64,000 nt of DNA. It comes from Zasmidium citrigriseum (Eukaryota; Ascomycota; Dothideomycetes; Mycosphaerellales; Mycosphaerellaceae). The first letter of the stretch is position 1. The number at the start of each line of letters is the position of its first letter. The position numbers and the translations under genes were made by a program. The DNA lies in assembly GCA_002786025.1 (NCBI GenBank), contig NHNW01000039.1, forward strand, positions 248,001 through 312,000. The letters are read 5' to 3'. Under the pieces are notes generated by a model. It did no database searches. It saw only the letters and a list, made by a program, of their open reading frames with translations, and had not been told where the DNA came from. This document shows, one piece after another, positions 19,702 to 32,818 of the stretch.

Positions 19702-22604
19702 TTACATGTCGTAGCTTGCCGCAATGCCCGGCGCTGGTCCTTCAAGATCAACTCGCTGTACTCTGCTGCGGATGTCGTTGCTGTCGCGGACCAAGTTGCC
19801 AAAGTACTTCCTGGCCACTTCGCTCTCGGTCTGAACCTTGACCGTCTCCTTCTTTTGCTCTTGCAAGTGCTCAACGTTGCGTTGAAGACCCTCGCGGAGC
19901 TTATCGGCTGGATATTTGAGAGCACGACGTACTTCAGAGCTGACCCGGAGAGAGTTCGAATGCGTGTAGTCGAGCGATGCCAGCTGAGCGGCAAGCTTGG
20001 TGCTCAGACGTCGTGGCAGAGATTGTGGGATTTGCGATACTGCGTACGATACGCCGAGGGTCACTGTAGAGTCTGTCAGTATCAAGTTAATCCAATCCAG
20101 GCAAGTTTGAACATACCAGCCAAAATCAAGCTAGGTAGCAGGAGCCTTCTCAGATTGTTGGGACCCACGACCTTCGTAGCTGTCAGTGCCCCATCGATCC
20201 ATCCGAAACCACCAATCATTCTGCTGCCGACCACGCCAGCAACAGTAACGGCCATGCTCGTGCCGGCGACCTTCTCTTGCCGCTCCCACAGACTTGCGAC
20301 ATCAAAGAAGTCCCAAACTTCAGTCTCGAAGTCAACTTGTCGAGCAAGCGCGTCTCGGCGGCTCTTGAACATCTTCTCCGATCTGAATGTCAAATCCACG
20401 TACTGGTCTCCGAGGTGCAGTAGACCCAAAGACTTGATGCTGCTCACGCCTTGTACGGTCTTCTCACGGGCTCGCTCTTCACACCATCTCACAGTCTCCG
20501 TGATCTGGTTCAACATGGCCTCCTTGAGATCATCGGCGTAGTTGTAGGCACCAAAGATGCCAGGGTATTGTACGCCGAGATCGCTTTCTGCAACTCGAGA
20601 AATCGAGTCTGTGAGTGTATTCCTGGTAAGGGCGTAGACCTCGTTCGAAGTCTGCTCAATGCTGTTTGCCACATCTTCGTCCGCGTCTGTGCGAGCTTTC
20701 TTGGATTTTTCGAATACGGGTTCCAGCTGGCGGAGTTCCTCGGTGACGCGATCAAGCTCATTCTGTGCGACGTCCTTGTTGACGTTCGCGAGAGTGTGGA
20801 GGTCACCGAGCACGTTCATCAAATAGGTCTTCGCAGGTGCAAGCTTCGACCGAGCTCGCTTTTCCAGCACGAATCTCCGCAACGATGCTTCCAGCTCACT
20901 GAAGTCGTCGATCGCCTCCTTCTCTTTGCCTTTGCCCTTGCCCTTTGGCGGCGATCCGGGCTCACCATGCTTTCCTTTCGGCTCATCGTCATCCTCGTCT
21001 TTGCGTGGCTCATCGTCGCCACCGTCGAAGTACGATCCGCCAGATCCGCCAGATCCGCCGCCACCCGAGCCCCCGTCAGGCGGGCCGTCAGGGGCAGGAG
21101 CAACCGGGATTGCGTTGCTCGAAACAAAGTGGACGAGCTCGGAGGATTCTTTGAAGGTAGCCGGACTCAGATGAGCGATCTGCTTGAGAATCATCTCCTG
21201 GCAGCGCTTCTTGTCACGGATGTTGTCGAATCCATTGACTACCATGAACATATACGCCTTCTCTCGAGCCGCGTTGAAGATGAACTCCTTGGCGGACAAC
21301 GTGAAATGATTTGCAGCGGAAACCACGAAAACCACAACGTCGATCTCTTCTTGTCGAGCAAAGACAGCCGTGGTCTTGAGTGAGTCGTTGTTCAGCCCAG
21401 GAGCGTCGATGAGGGCAATGTCCACCACGCCATTGTTCAGCAGCGATTGGTCTACCGATCGAATGTCCTTGATGTAGATCTTGCACATCGAATAGCGGTC
21501 GCTGTCGATGACGATGTCCTCGAGTTGTTTCAGGGCGTAGACGTGGTATGTGCTCTCGTCATTGCGGTTGTAGACGGTGCCATGGGGGATCGCGTGGACT
21601 TCCTCAATGCTGCCGTTTTCACGACAATCCAGAACCTCGCAGAAGATACTGGTACACGGCTGTTGGTCTTCGGGAAGAATCTTGCGTCGCAGGAGAGCGT
21701 TGCAGAATGTCGATTTGCCAGCATTGAGATCGCCAGTGACCAGTACTTTGCTGGACGTGTCCTCAATTCGCTCTCTCAACGCGAACAGATGTCGTATGCT
21801 GTTGTTGATTTGGTTGTCCAACAAAGATGCAACGGATTGCTTTTCCAAAGAGTGCACAATCTCAGATTGGGGAAGACCCTCCATCTTGAGTTCAATCTTC
21901 AAGACAGAGAAATCTTGCGCCAGTTGAGGAGTAACCAGTCTTGGTTCTACAGCCGGCACTTCTGCCATTGCATCAGCACTGGATTGTGCCGAAGAAGACT
22001 CTCTCAACTCTCCAAGTGATGTGCCTGCGCGACGCGGCGGCTGGGGTCGAGAAGGCACAGCGTCCTTGCCTTCAAGTTGTGCCGTGGATTGAGTATGTGC
22101 TAGACCTGGTCGAACGTCTGGTCGAATAGGCGATGGTGAAGGTGGTCGCTGAACAGTGGGATAATGTGCCGGCCATTTCGCGTTCATCTCCTGCAACTTC
22201 TTCAATGTTTCCACCGTTTGATTGATCGCTCGACCCAGGGCCGTTCGATTCTGGTTGTAGAACAATTGATGGACATGGCTTGCAAGAGCACGTCGTTCGT
22301 TCTCCGATGCTGGATTTGACTCTCCTGGCTGGACGGGAGTATGTTCTGGCGTGAAGCGATCCGCCGAAGGACCCGGGTGCCACTCGTTCTCCATCGTGTC
22401 ATCCCCCGTTATGCTTCCTCCATAGCCCGAATCTTCATCTAACAGCGCTTGAAGCCTCGAAGCGCTTTCCGATATCGAGCCTGACCCAACTGTCATATAT
22501 TTCCGCGGGTTTTGCGGGTTCCCGGTTTCGTGGCGGTTCGCGGAGGAGCTGCTGCCCGCGCCAGAGTGGCCGTGGCCACCGCCAAAAGAATTGCTCGAGC
22601 TCAT
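19702..22604 (-). CDS. fzo1: Mitofusin, transmembrane GTPase Fzo1
   Basis: Fzo1 sits in the mitochondrial outer membrane and drives outer-membrane fusion. Two exons (22604-20117 and 20063-19702) are joined in phase by a 53-base intron (GTATGT...TACAG), giving 949 residues. A long disordered N-terminus precedes a dynamin-type GTPase: G1 P-loop GDLNAGKST at 291-299, the switch Thr in QQPCTS, and G3 DAPG within ALIDAPGLNND. A Gly/Asp/Glu-rich low-complexity insert lies after the GTPase domain (GGSGGGGSGGSGGSYFDGG). Coiled-coil heptad regions flank two closely spaced membrane segments near the C-terminus, split across the intron. The last ~100 residues form the second heptad region. The acidic and glycine-rich insert is larger than in yeast. 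The gene diverges from vps2. Confidence 0.93.
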
Positions 22605-22968
22605 CGTTTCCCGGTGGATTTCAGCTCATGACGTGGATGTCGATGGTAGGGAATGCGCGGTGGTTGGCGTGGACTCCATGGAAAGTGTCGGCGATGTCAT
22701 GAGAAAGTGGTGATGTTTAGGTTGCCGGCTCGGCAGTCGAGGCGAGGCGCCACGCTAGCGGGCCAGCACGTGCAGGCATCTAGATAATGAGAGAACCCAA
22801 GACAACGCACCAGGCAACCTACCCTACGACCTCATACCTACCTCGACACACCTCCGGCAACCCAGCGAACGCTCTCCACTACAGCATCGCAGTCTCCGCA
22901 AGTCGATCGTCTTCTCGCTGGCCAGCGAAGCTGCAGACTCAAACGGCTAAAGCCGGCGCATTGCAATC
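22605..22968. other. Divergent promoter region, fzo1 and vps2
   Basis: The 364 bases between the two start codons contain a CACGTG near 22767. No other signal can be supported. Confidence 0.4.
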
Positions 22969-23791
22969 ATGAACGTATGTCAGACAAGGGCGCCTGAAAC
23001 AAATGTCAATCGCTGAAATCTCGCCACAGATCATTGAATGGGCCTTTGGCAAGCGTATGACGCCCGCTGAGCGTCTGCGCAAGCACCAGCGCGCACTCGA
23101 GAAGACGCAGAGAGAGTTGGATCGTGAGAGGACAAAGCTGGAGCAGCAAGAGAAGAAGCTGGTACAGGACATCAAGAAGAATGCAAAGAATGGACAGATG
23201 GGAGCCGTGAAGGTGCAAGCCAAGGATCTCGTGAGGACGAGGAGGTACATTCAAAAGTTCTATCAGATGCGGACACAGCTGCAGGCCATCTCGTTACGGA
23301 TACAGGTATGTTCGCGAGCGTTTGTGAGGATATGGTCAATACTAATACTTTGTAGACTGTTCGCAGCAATGAGCAAATGATGCAGAGCATGAAGGGTGCA
23401 ACGCAACTTCTTGGCAGCATGAATCGCCAGATGAACCTACCGGCGCTACAGCGAATAGCAATGGAGTTTGAGAAGGAGAATGATATCATGGATCAACGGC
23501 AAGAAATGATGGACGATGCAATCGACGACGTTACCGGTCTAGAGGATGAAGAAGAAAGCGAGGAGGTTGTCACGCAAGTGCTCGATGAGATAGGCGTAGA
23601 TCTGGGGCAGGCTGTAAGTTTTTGCGATTGAACGTGAGTGTGGATCATCTGCTGACCGATTATAGCTGGGAGAAACACCACAAGGCCTTCAAAAGAATGC
23701 CGTGGCCGACGGAAAGGTTGCTCAGGCGATCGGAGGCGGAGATCCCGGAGACGACGACCTTCAAGCACGGCTGGATAGCTTACGAAGATAG
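22969..23791 (+). CDS. vps2: ESCRT-III subunit Vps2 (Did4, CHMP2)
   Basis: Vps2 is a Snf7-family subunit of the ESCRT-III filament that cuts vesicles into multivesicular bodies. It recruits the ATPase Vps4. Four exons (22969-22974, 23030-23305, 23356-23613, 23666-23791) are separated by 55-, 50- and 52-base introns, all in phase, giving 221 residues. The first exon is only ATG AAC. The N-terminal half is basic (IIEWAFGKRMTPAERLRKHQ) with Glu/Lys/Gln coiled coil, and the second half is acidic with the central IMDQRQEMMDD helix. The C-terminus LQARLDSLRR is a MIM1 motif that binds the Vps4 MIT domain. The two-codon first exon is easy to miss, but it restores the conserved N-terminus. Confidence 0.95.
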
Positions 23792-24008
23792 ATGATGAGC
23801 GGACGACATGATACGACACGATACCAATGCGAACAGAGTTGTAAATTCACAGGTCTTGCAAGCGTGCAATTGTTTTCTCAATGAACAGCGAAAGGGTCAG
23901 TCGACTTACATTTTGATGAGAGCTGTCAGGCCGCATGTGCCGAGTTTTGCACGAGGTACGAGACACCTCTCCCTAGCTATGGCCGATCTGGCACGGTGGG
24001 CAATGGCC

Positions 24009-24016
24009 GGCACTGC
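24009..24016. repeat. 8-bp target duplication, left copy (MITE)
   Basis: The sequence GGCACTGC is repeated exactly at 34588-34595. Both copies directly flank the inverted ends of the outermost element. An 8-bp duplication is typical of hAT-type insertion. Confidence 0.75.
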
Positions 24017-24027
24017 CGAATTTGCTA

Positions 24028-24089
24028 TCCGTGGCTCCAGCCGCCCTGCCGCCACCCCTTCGGGTGGGTACCACCCACCTGATAAATCC
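24028..24089 (+). repeat. Left terminal inverted repeat of pogo/Fot1-type element
   Basis: This arm still contains CpA and TpG and keeps the GC-rich form, unlike the right arm at 34191-34252. It therefore approximates the pre-RIP end sequence. It contains the palindrome-like GGGTGGGTACCACCCACC. Confidence 0.8.
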
Positions 24090-25937
24090 TATTAGAAATT
24101 ACTAGCTACCTGATAAAGGTTACTTACTGCGATCTTAATAGCCTGTATTCTTATACAATATCGTCCTCGCTTATATACCGCTTTCTTTAAATAGTAGATA
24201 AGCTAGGAGAGCTTATATATATAGCTATACTATTAAAGAGAGGGTTCTTACCGCCTTTCTAACTAAGCATGCCCTCTAAGACGCTATTGTATAAGAAATA
24301 GGTATACGTCCGTCTCTTCTTCTATACCTCGTTATCCTTTATATACCTTACTACCTCTTTCTTCGTAAATTAATTAATATTATAGTATATCTAATAATAG
24401 GCTAGAAGAAGTATCGTTCGAAGGGTAGACGGTAGAAGGTAGTATCGATAACGGACTATTAACGTAAGGAGCTTCTTATCGAAGAGGTTATAGTAGTAAT
24501 AAGAGTAGTAGATAATTATAAGGGCTTAGAGGGGGGTTATAGCCTATATTAATTAGTAAAAGTATAGTTATTTAAGATAGACGCTAATTATCTATATTAA
24601 CAAATTAATCGTCGATATCGCTAGTATAGAACCTTATTATAGAACTAGCTAGTCTAAGGAGCTCGATTAAATAATAGATAGATAGCCGCCCTACTTAAGT
24701 ATATAAATTAGCGTAATCTAATAATACTCTCGATACCTCTAGATTCGATTAAGAGCGTAGCCGAGTAGATACTAAGAAGAGAGTTAGCTAACGGAAGAAT
24801 AGAGCTATTAGGCCTAATATAGTTTAAACGCTTCTAAGCTAAGTATAGTATAAAGGTAAAGAAGACGAAACCTATTAAGTTAGCTCGTAAGGCGGCTTAT
24901 AATCTAGATAATATAAGAGCGTAGTTTACTAATACCCTATAGCTAGTCCTAGACGAGTATTAGATTAAGCCGAGTAATACGTATAATATAGACGAAATTA
25001 GCTTCCGAATTAGTATTAGCGGCGGCTAGTATATCGTTATAATAGACTCTAAGCGGCGCTATTAGTCTCTAAGCGAGTATAGTCGTAAGTACGTTACTAC
25101 CGTAGAGTATATAAACGCTACTAGCGAGTATATCGAGCCGTTACTTATTATAGCTAGTATAACGATTATAAGCGGCTAGTTTAATAATAGCCTACCTAAC
25201 GACGTATTAGTAGGTACTTCTAAGAGTAGCTATCTTAACGATAAGCTCGCCTTCGAGTAGATTAAGCACTTCGCTTAGTAATTAAGCCGTAAGGACGGCT
25301 TAGTAGGCCTAGAGGGCGAGTAGTAGTTATTAATTATCGATAATTATAGTAGCTACTACTTCTTTAAGTTCCTTAAGTTTACGGCTTAGAATCGAATTAT
25401 CGTTATCGGCCTACTAGCTTATACCTTATACTTCTTATAGCCTCTTAATATAGTTATCTTCTAGCCCTATAAGTACTACTATTAGCTAGTAGTTAATCGA
25501 GCGACCTATCTCGGAGTAGAGCGGTTTAGTATAGTAGAGTTTATAGCGTATATCGATAGAGTAAGGAAGTAGATAGTCTCTAAGAAGAATATTAAGGCGG
25601 CTTTCTAAGAGACTAGTATCTAGCTATTTAATCTAGAGCGCCCTTATAGGCGTCTTCGTAAGTAGTTTAGTATAAAGGATTAGACTAAGATATAGCGTTA
25701 GATTAACGAAGAAGATAATAAGTAGATAAGAGAGTAAAATAAGGCGTTAGACGGTAGTATTATTAGTAAGGAAACGAGTAGTAATAAGAAAGAAGAAAGT
25801 AAGCTACCTAAGGTACTATAAATCGACCCTTTACTACTAGACTCTTCCTTTAACCTTAGTACCTTCTTATAATAGATACTAACTCTATAAGAGCGAATAG
25901 ACGAGTAGTATAATAGGCTCTTATCTTCTCTAACTCG

Positions 25938-25942
25938 CCGCC
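25938..25942. repeat. 5-bp target duplication of Gypsy, left copy
   Basis: CCGCC immediately precedes the left LTR and is repeated at 33207-33211 right after the right LTR. This marks a single integrase-mediated insertion. Confidence 0.85.
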
Positions 25943-26330
25943 TATAAAAATAAGCTAGTACTCTATATATAGAGGAAGCTAGTACGGAAAGGCTATAATA
26001 TAGTTATAATATAATCGAGTAGCTATCTACTTAAAGGATATATTATAGTATATAGAACGCCCTCGACTAAACCGAGAGTTAGAAGATAAACTAATTTCTA
26101 CCTTTTACTCGAGACGTATACGTCTCTTATTTAAATCTCTATCGTACTAGACCTATAGGGATCTAATATACTAGGATCTATAGCTCTCTATTTCTATTCT
26201 TTATACTAAGGTACGTAACCCCTACGAATTATAGGTATTACGCCTAACCTCTTTTCCCTAGCTAATTAGATCCGCTAACCTAGCTACTAAGACTAAGCTT
26301 CTAACCTTACCTCCTAATCCTACCTTTATA
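25943..26330 (-). repeat. 3' LTR of Gypsy element
   Basis: It is 388 bases, the same length as the other LTR, from which it differs at about 16 positions, all transitions and no indels. It begins TA and ends TA on the plus strand, where TG...CA is expected. RIP turns TG and CA into TA. Confidence 0.9.
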
Positions 26331-26345
26331 ATTACCTCCCCCTTA
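26331..26345 (-). other. Polypurine tract of Gypsy element
   Basis: On the minus strand this reads AAGGGGGAGGTAAT directly before the left LTR. It is the plus-strand priming site of reverse transcription and fixes the element's orientation. Confidence 0.75.
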
Positions 26346-26849
26346 ATATAAGCTACCCTTAGCTTATTCGAAAACTATATAAAAAGTTATCGAATTATAG
26401 CTCGAAACTACTATTACTATCTAGGTTCTAGAAGATTTAATATAGTTACTAGGGAGGGGTATCTAGGTAAGCGTTATACCTAAAACGAGAGTCTAGCGAA
26501 GGAGTAAAGTATAGTAATACTTCTTTTAGTATAAAATACTACTAAATTCGTAGGGAATTAAACCTAATCGACTAAATCGATATTGTTACGCCTACGTAGG
26601 TTATACAATTAAAGGTATATTAATAAAAAGAACTAGCCGTCTAATTACTAGTACTAGATTAATAGCCTAGTAGTAAGTTCTTTAAGAATTATATATAAAA
26701 AGCGTACCTTCCTAATTCGTTTCTTAGTCGAAGACTAGCGTTACTATACGGCTTACCGCGTAGTAACTAGTTATATAAAACTCTAGGTACGACTAGCTAG
26801 TATATTAAGTACTCTTTATACTCGATACTATATATTTTATATATATAAG

Positions 26850-27700
26850 AACTTTAAAAACTTTAAATATACTATTATAGCGCGTACTCGCTCCTTACGC
26901 GATACCCCTACGTCTTCTAGCGTCCCCGCTTACGCTTACGTACCCGCTATTACCTCCTACGCTTAGTACCTAAGTTACCTTTAAGCTAGTAATTTTTCTT
27001 TACTATTACTTAAAGTTAATTTTTTACTAATACCTTCGTAGATAGTATACTTAAGAACTATACCTATAATATAGTCTTTAGTAGTACTCCTACTAAGTAT
27101 TAGCGCTATAAGAGCGTTAAGTATAAGTACGTTAAGGTCGTTTCGCTTCTAGTACGTAAGGCCTTTACTATAGTAGAGAGCGCTCGTACCGCTTATAATA
27201 GCTTAGTAGAGGAGAATCGTATACTAGAGGATAGTAGTTAGGAGGTAGCTTACTCTAATAAAGTTAGTATATTTTCTTTTAACTTCGTTAATCTTTCGTT
27301 TTATATACTAATAGGGTAATAGTCGCTATTACTCGTACTATAGTAGGTAAGGCCGTTATAGCCTTTAAGTAGACTCTATCTTAGTTATAGGCGAAGCGTA
27401 AGCCTACTACTACTACTACTACTACCTCTATCGCTATCGATAGCGAGGCTATCGAGTCTATTACTTAGTCCCTTTAGGGAATTACTACTAGTATTCGTTA
27501 AGTAGGTCTTTTATCGTCGATTCGTAGTTAAGACTTATACTAATTTATTTATAGCTTACTAGCTATATAGTAGGAGAGGAGGCCGTTATAGCTATCGATA
27601 AGGCTATAGGCGAAGAGTAGATAGTTACTTTACCTTTACGTTCTACCTTTATAGCGCTTACCCTACGCTTTAGGCGGTCCCTTTAGGGATCTATAATAAA
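26850..27700 (+). pseudogene. Possible antisense extra reading frame in Gypsy 3' region
   Basis: Between the end of pol and the 3' LTR about 1.4 kb remain that pol does not explain. On the plus strand, opposite to gag-pol, a frame around 27100-27260 reads like protein (KAFTIVESARTAYNSLVEEN) when TAG is read as a mutated Gln/Trp. Just before it are Tyr residues spaced like a former Cys cluster. The frame is broken throughout by RIP stops. Whether it was ever a gene is uncertain, and I recognise no domain. Confidence 0.35.
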
Positions 27701-27779
27701 AGCTTCTTTATAACTTTAATCTTTCTTAATTTCCTTCTTTTTACCTTTACCTTCGCTTTATAGTCTTCTTAAAAGCTTT

Positions 27780-30700
27780 AAGCTTTTCCTTCGAGTTTTT
27801 AAGATACTTAGTAGGTTCCTAGCTATTATATTCCTCTAGCTACCTACGCTACTATACTAAATATTAAGTCTTCTTCTTCTTCCTTCTTCGATTAAGAACC
27901 CTCTTAACCTTCTACTCGTTCTCCTTATTAGCGAGGGGTATATTATTCTCCTATATCTTACTAGTAGTATCCCTATACTAAAGTTCTAGTAGAGAGATAT
28001 AGAAGATATTATAGATCTTAAAGTTTAAAGGTAGTACTAGGCGATACGCCTACGCGCTAACTCGTCTAATAATATAGTATAGGCCTAAGTACTTCGTAGT
28101 TAGCTTCTTCTTTAGTACCTTTAACTTTAAGTTCTTCGTAAATAGGAGTATTAGCTCGCCTACCTTAAAGCTTTAGTTCTTATAGCGTTTATTATAGTAC
28201 TTAGCTTAGGTCTCGGATATATATCGCTATTATTACTATAGCGTCTCGTACTATTCTCGTAATACTTTCGCTATATCTTTCGTAGCTAGTACCTTCCCTA
28301 AAGGGAGCTCGTCCTAAGATCCTAGTATTAGAGCTAGATAGATAGAAGGATTCTAGCTATTTACTACTATAAAGGGGCTTATACGTAACGTAGCGTACTC
28401 GCTTACGTTATACGCGAACTCTATATATACTAGTAAACTAGCCTAGTCTTACTATAATTTAGTATAAAATATACGAAGGTACTATTTAAGGCTCTAATTA
28501 GTACGCTCTATCTAACTATCTATCTAAGGGTAGAAGGCTATACTTAGCTTACGAGTTATACGCGTTTCGAAGTAGAACTCTATCTAGTACTCGCTAGTAA
28601 AGATAGAGCCTCTATTAGAGATAATACTATTTAGTATACTAAATTGCCTTACGATTTTAGTACTTAGAACCTACGCGAGGCGTACGGCGTTAATTATCTT
28701 ATTAACGGGGATATAATATTATATCTTACTATACCTATTAACGACTACGAGGATCGTATCGTAGATAACGCCGTTAAGTATACTTAGTAGCAAATCCGTA
28801 ATAAAGTCTATCGTTAATTCCTACTAGGGACTATTAGGGAAAGGTAGAGAGGCTAATTCGCTATAGGGACGATAGCGTCTCGCCTTCGTTCTCTAATAAA
28901 TCTTATAGACTTAATAATATTAGGCGATATCTTTAGAGATATCTAGCTACTAGTACTTTTATATAAGTAACGCCTACGTCTTTACTTTACTAAAGTACTT
29001 AGCTAAGGGATAATTATAGTATATATATAATAACTACGTAACTAATACTCTATTATTAGGTACGTATACGAGACTATTCTTATATAGCGTACTATTAACG
29101 ATCGAGTACTTAGGCGTCCCTAATAACTCGCCTAGGTTATAGTCTTCTAGCTATATTAACCTAGTCGTCTCGCTAGCGTCTCGCTAGACTTTCTTATAGA
29201 GCTCCTATACTTTAGAATTATACTCCTATAATACTCGAATTACCGTAAGAATTATCTCTAATAGATTCTTATATAGGTTTTTAGCTTCTACTATAGCGGT
29301 TATAACCTATATAGGAAGCTTAAGGGACTTATAGGTAATAGCCTTATAAGACCTATCCCGCTATAACGCTCCTTTATATAGCCTTTAGTATATTAAAGCT
29401 ACTCGCTTTATACCTAGGTTATAGTCTTCTTCTAGCGAAGACTACGCTTCTAGCTTCGTCTAAAGGCTAGGGAGAAGGTAATTTATATACTATATCTCTT
29501 CTACGTAGTCTAGTCGTCTTAATAGCGTATTAGCTAAGTTCTTTATTCTAGTATAATACTTAATAATAAAGTTATATAGCGCGAGAAATATCGCCTATTA
29601 AGCTTATCTACTATTAAGTTACTTAACTTTTATAAATCCCTTAAGGTTTATATAATCGACGATTACGCGGATCGTATACGAAGCGCCTTTAAGGTATAGT
29701 CTCTACTACTTAAAGGCTTTAATAACTACGAGTAACTCCTAGTTATAAGTCTCGTAGTTATATTTAGTAGAGGATATTTTCCTCGACTAGTAGGTAATAG
29801 GATACTATTAATCCTTAAAGAGCTACGAGAGTATACCTCCTAGAGTAAACGTACTCGCGTTAGTTTCGACTCGTAGAGGTAGGCTAGGATCGAAATATCG
29901 AAGGATAGAAGCCTTAGTAAACCTTTACTTAAGACTACGAAACGCTTAGTCTTTACTATTAGTCTACGTAAGAGGGCTACTCTTCTAACTATTCTTTAAT
30001 CCTTTTAAAAGGCCTATTAATAGACTAATAATTTTCGAGTACTATTAAATAAACCTCCGATAGAAGTTAGTAAATCTAAGGAACTACTATACCTCGTAGA
30101 AACTCTTTAGTATTAGCTATTCCTCGATTATATTAACCCTACGTTTATCTATCGAGACGCCGCCTAGGGTTATAATAAATCTAAGAAACTCGACTAATTT
30201 TTAAAAGAAAGAGTACTTTAAACGTTATATATAGAGGGCGTACTTACGTAGCCTCTATATAACGATTTATATATATCTTATATACTCTTCGCGTATCTTA
30301 CTATATATAAGGATATTGTCTAAATATATAATATAAATAGTATCGATTAGGCCTAAGAGAGTACTATTAATATAGGCTTAAAAAGTCGCTAGTACGTTAG
30401 TAAGCCTAAAAGGTATAACTAAATACTCGTAGTAGCTATATCGCGTACGAAACGCTATCTTCTACTTATTACCCTTCTTAATAGGAATATAGTAGTAGAC
30501 GTCTATAAGATCGAGGATTATAAACTATTTAGTACCTATAAGTCTATCTAGCGTCTCGCTAATAAGTAGTAGTAGGTAACGATTCTTAATAGTAATTTCG
30601 TTTAATCCTTAATAGTTAACGTAGAGGCATAATTTCCTATTCTTCTTAGGAACGAATAGGATTAGCGTACTCGCTTCGCTTACGCTTCGCTAGATCTACC

Positions 30701-32790
30701 TATTCTTTATCGCCTTCTCTAGATATTCCCTTAGGGCTTCTAGCTCTACCTAGGAATATTAATAGAGAGGCTTAAATAGAGGCTTCTTACCTAGCTCTAA
30801 ATCGATCGTATAAGTATATTTAGTAGGGACCTTACGTACTAACTACGCGTTATAGTCGAAGAGGTCCTAGAACTCCTTAAACTCCTCTAGTAGCTTCTCG
30901 TTACTATTCGCTTCTACGAGTAGACGAATTATTACTATATAGACTCGTTCTTTATCTTTAATATTATTAAAGAATTCCTATACCTCTCGTAAGGAGATCG
31001 CCTAATCCTTAGGTACGTCTTTATAGCGCTACGTATCTATTACGCTATCGACTATTATAGTATTCTAGAACCTCTATAGTCTTCCTAGGATAATCGTATT
31101 ATCCTTTATATTAAAAGTATAGAAGGTTACGGTTATAGTACGTTATATACCCGTAGAGTCTATAAGGCGTACGTATATACTATATACTCTATAGTAGTAA
31201 CCCTAGTTACCTTAGAAGAAGTCTACTTTTAGAAGGTTAGCCTACCTCTAGTAAGGTAGCTTCGCTTCGAGGGCGAATTATATAGGGATAACGTTAATAT
31301 CTACTATATTATCGAGGATATATTTAATAAACGTTTTCCTAATTAGCGCGTTAACTTCGCCTCGTAGGCGTTAAATAGGCTAAGAGTCGACTAGAAAGGG
31401 ATCTAGGCTTAGGTATAACTCTTACTCTAGCTCTTAGCTTTTCCTAGCTTCTTTACTACTTTACTATTACTAATCCTACGTATCGACTATAATTCGTCCT
31501 TAGATTTAGGGTATAATATCGAGTAGTATCTCTTCTTATAGTAATTATAGTACTCGATAGTAGTAAGGTACTCCTCCTTTATCTTCGTTTTATCTTTCTT
31601 CTTCTCTAATTAGGCTTTACTATTACTACGCTTATAGCGCTTAGGCTTTTAACCTTCGCTATTAGCGCTATAGCTACCTAACTTCTTCTTATAATTATCG
31701 CTCTTATAACCTCGCTTATTCCCTAAAATTAGTTTATTAGTAGTTTTAATACGAGTCGCTAGCGTAACGAGTTTATATTATTACTTCGGAATCTTATAGT
31801 ACTTAATAATAGTACTATAAAGGTTTAGATTAAGCTTTACGAGAAGATAGCGTACCTTCTATAGCTCGAGGTAGTCTCCGAGTTAATCCTTAAGGATATT
31901 TAATTCGGAAGCGAATTATTTAATATCCTAATTCTATCGTTAATAATATTACTCGTATTCTAGAGTAATAGTAAGTATATAGTTTACTAGGTCCCTAACT
32001 ACGTTAAGATACTATATCTTAAAGTTAGCGTATAAGTATCCTTAATTAAGCTCTTCGATCTCGTAGTCTATATACTAACGCTTACTTATTTCGCGTATAA
32101 GGTATATAATACTATATAGCGTCTTCGCCTTATCTATACTATATATTCGCCTAGATAGGCTAAAGATTAAGTCTAAATCTCGAAGGAATAATCTAGCTTC
32201 CTTAATAGACGTAGCTTTATAGAATATAGGTTCCTTAAGCTTTAAACGCGCCTCGCCTATAAAAGTAACTAGCTCTTCTCCTATAAAGGATAGGATAGCT
32301 AAGGGTTCGCGCCTATAGAGGAGAGGACTCTCGTCTCGCTATTATTATAGTAGCGTCTAACTTACGTCGTTATCGTCGTCGTCGTTATCGTTATCGTCTC
32401 TATCGTCTAACCTATCTAGGTCTAGAGTCGGGTTTATAGGGGGTTACTCTATAGCGCGCTTAAGTTTCGCGATACCTACTCGTAAGGTACTAGCTTCTAT
32501 ATCTCGCTATAGGGTAGCGTACTCTTACTAAAGGCGATTAAGCTCTTAGTTAAGCGTTTCGCTATCGTCGTTATTACGGTTTTTATTCGAAGCGCCTAAC
32601 GCGTTATTATTATTATCCGCGTTCGTATCCCTTTTAGGATTAGGCTTAGTAGGGCCTTCTTCGTCGCTAATCTAAGTCTAACTATCGTTTAAAGGATACT
32701 ACGCCCTAGCTAAGGCTCGTATATAAGTAGCTATCGAAGGGCTAGCGATAGTAGTTTAAGCTCTTAGCGCTATATTATTAGGATTCTATA
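27780..32790 (-). pseudogene. RIP-destroyed gag-pol of Gypsy chromovirus
   Basis: Domains are seen in the order expected on the minus strand. A Gag zinc knuckle (about 31530-31600) has every CX2CX4HX4C ligand changed to Tyr. Reverse transcriptase (about 30690-30200) starts near the block around FVPKKNRKL and has its YLDD box changed to YLDN at 30314-30325. An integrase core (about 28830-28390) keeps the first Asp and the Glu but has Asp to Asn in ISNRGSIFTS. A GPY/F-like module (about 28010-28160) comes next. A chromodomain-like tail (about 27780-27900) follows, which places the element among chromoviruses. Stops (TAG, TAA) break all domains. Protease and RNase H were not located precisely. 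Confidence 0.82.
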
Positions 32791-32818
32791 GACTATAACT
32801 ATTAGGAGAAATTAGAAC

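Noticed and set aside
19636..21383. Plus-strand frames of about 300 codons opposite fzo1
   Set aside because: Shadows of the mitofusin reading frame with no recognisable motif and no splice structure.
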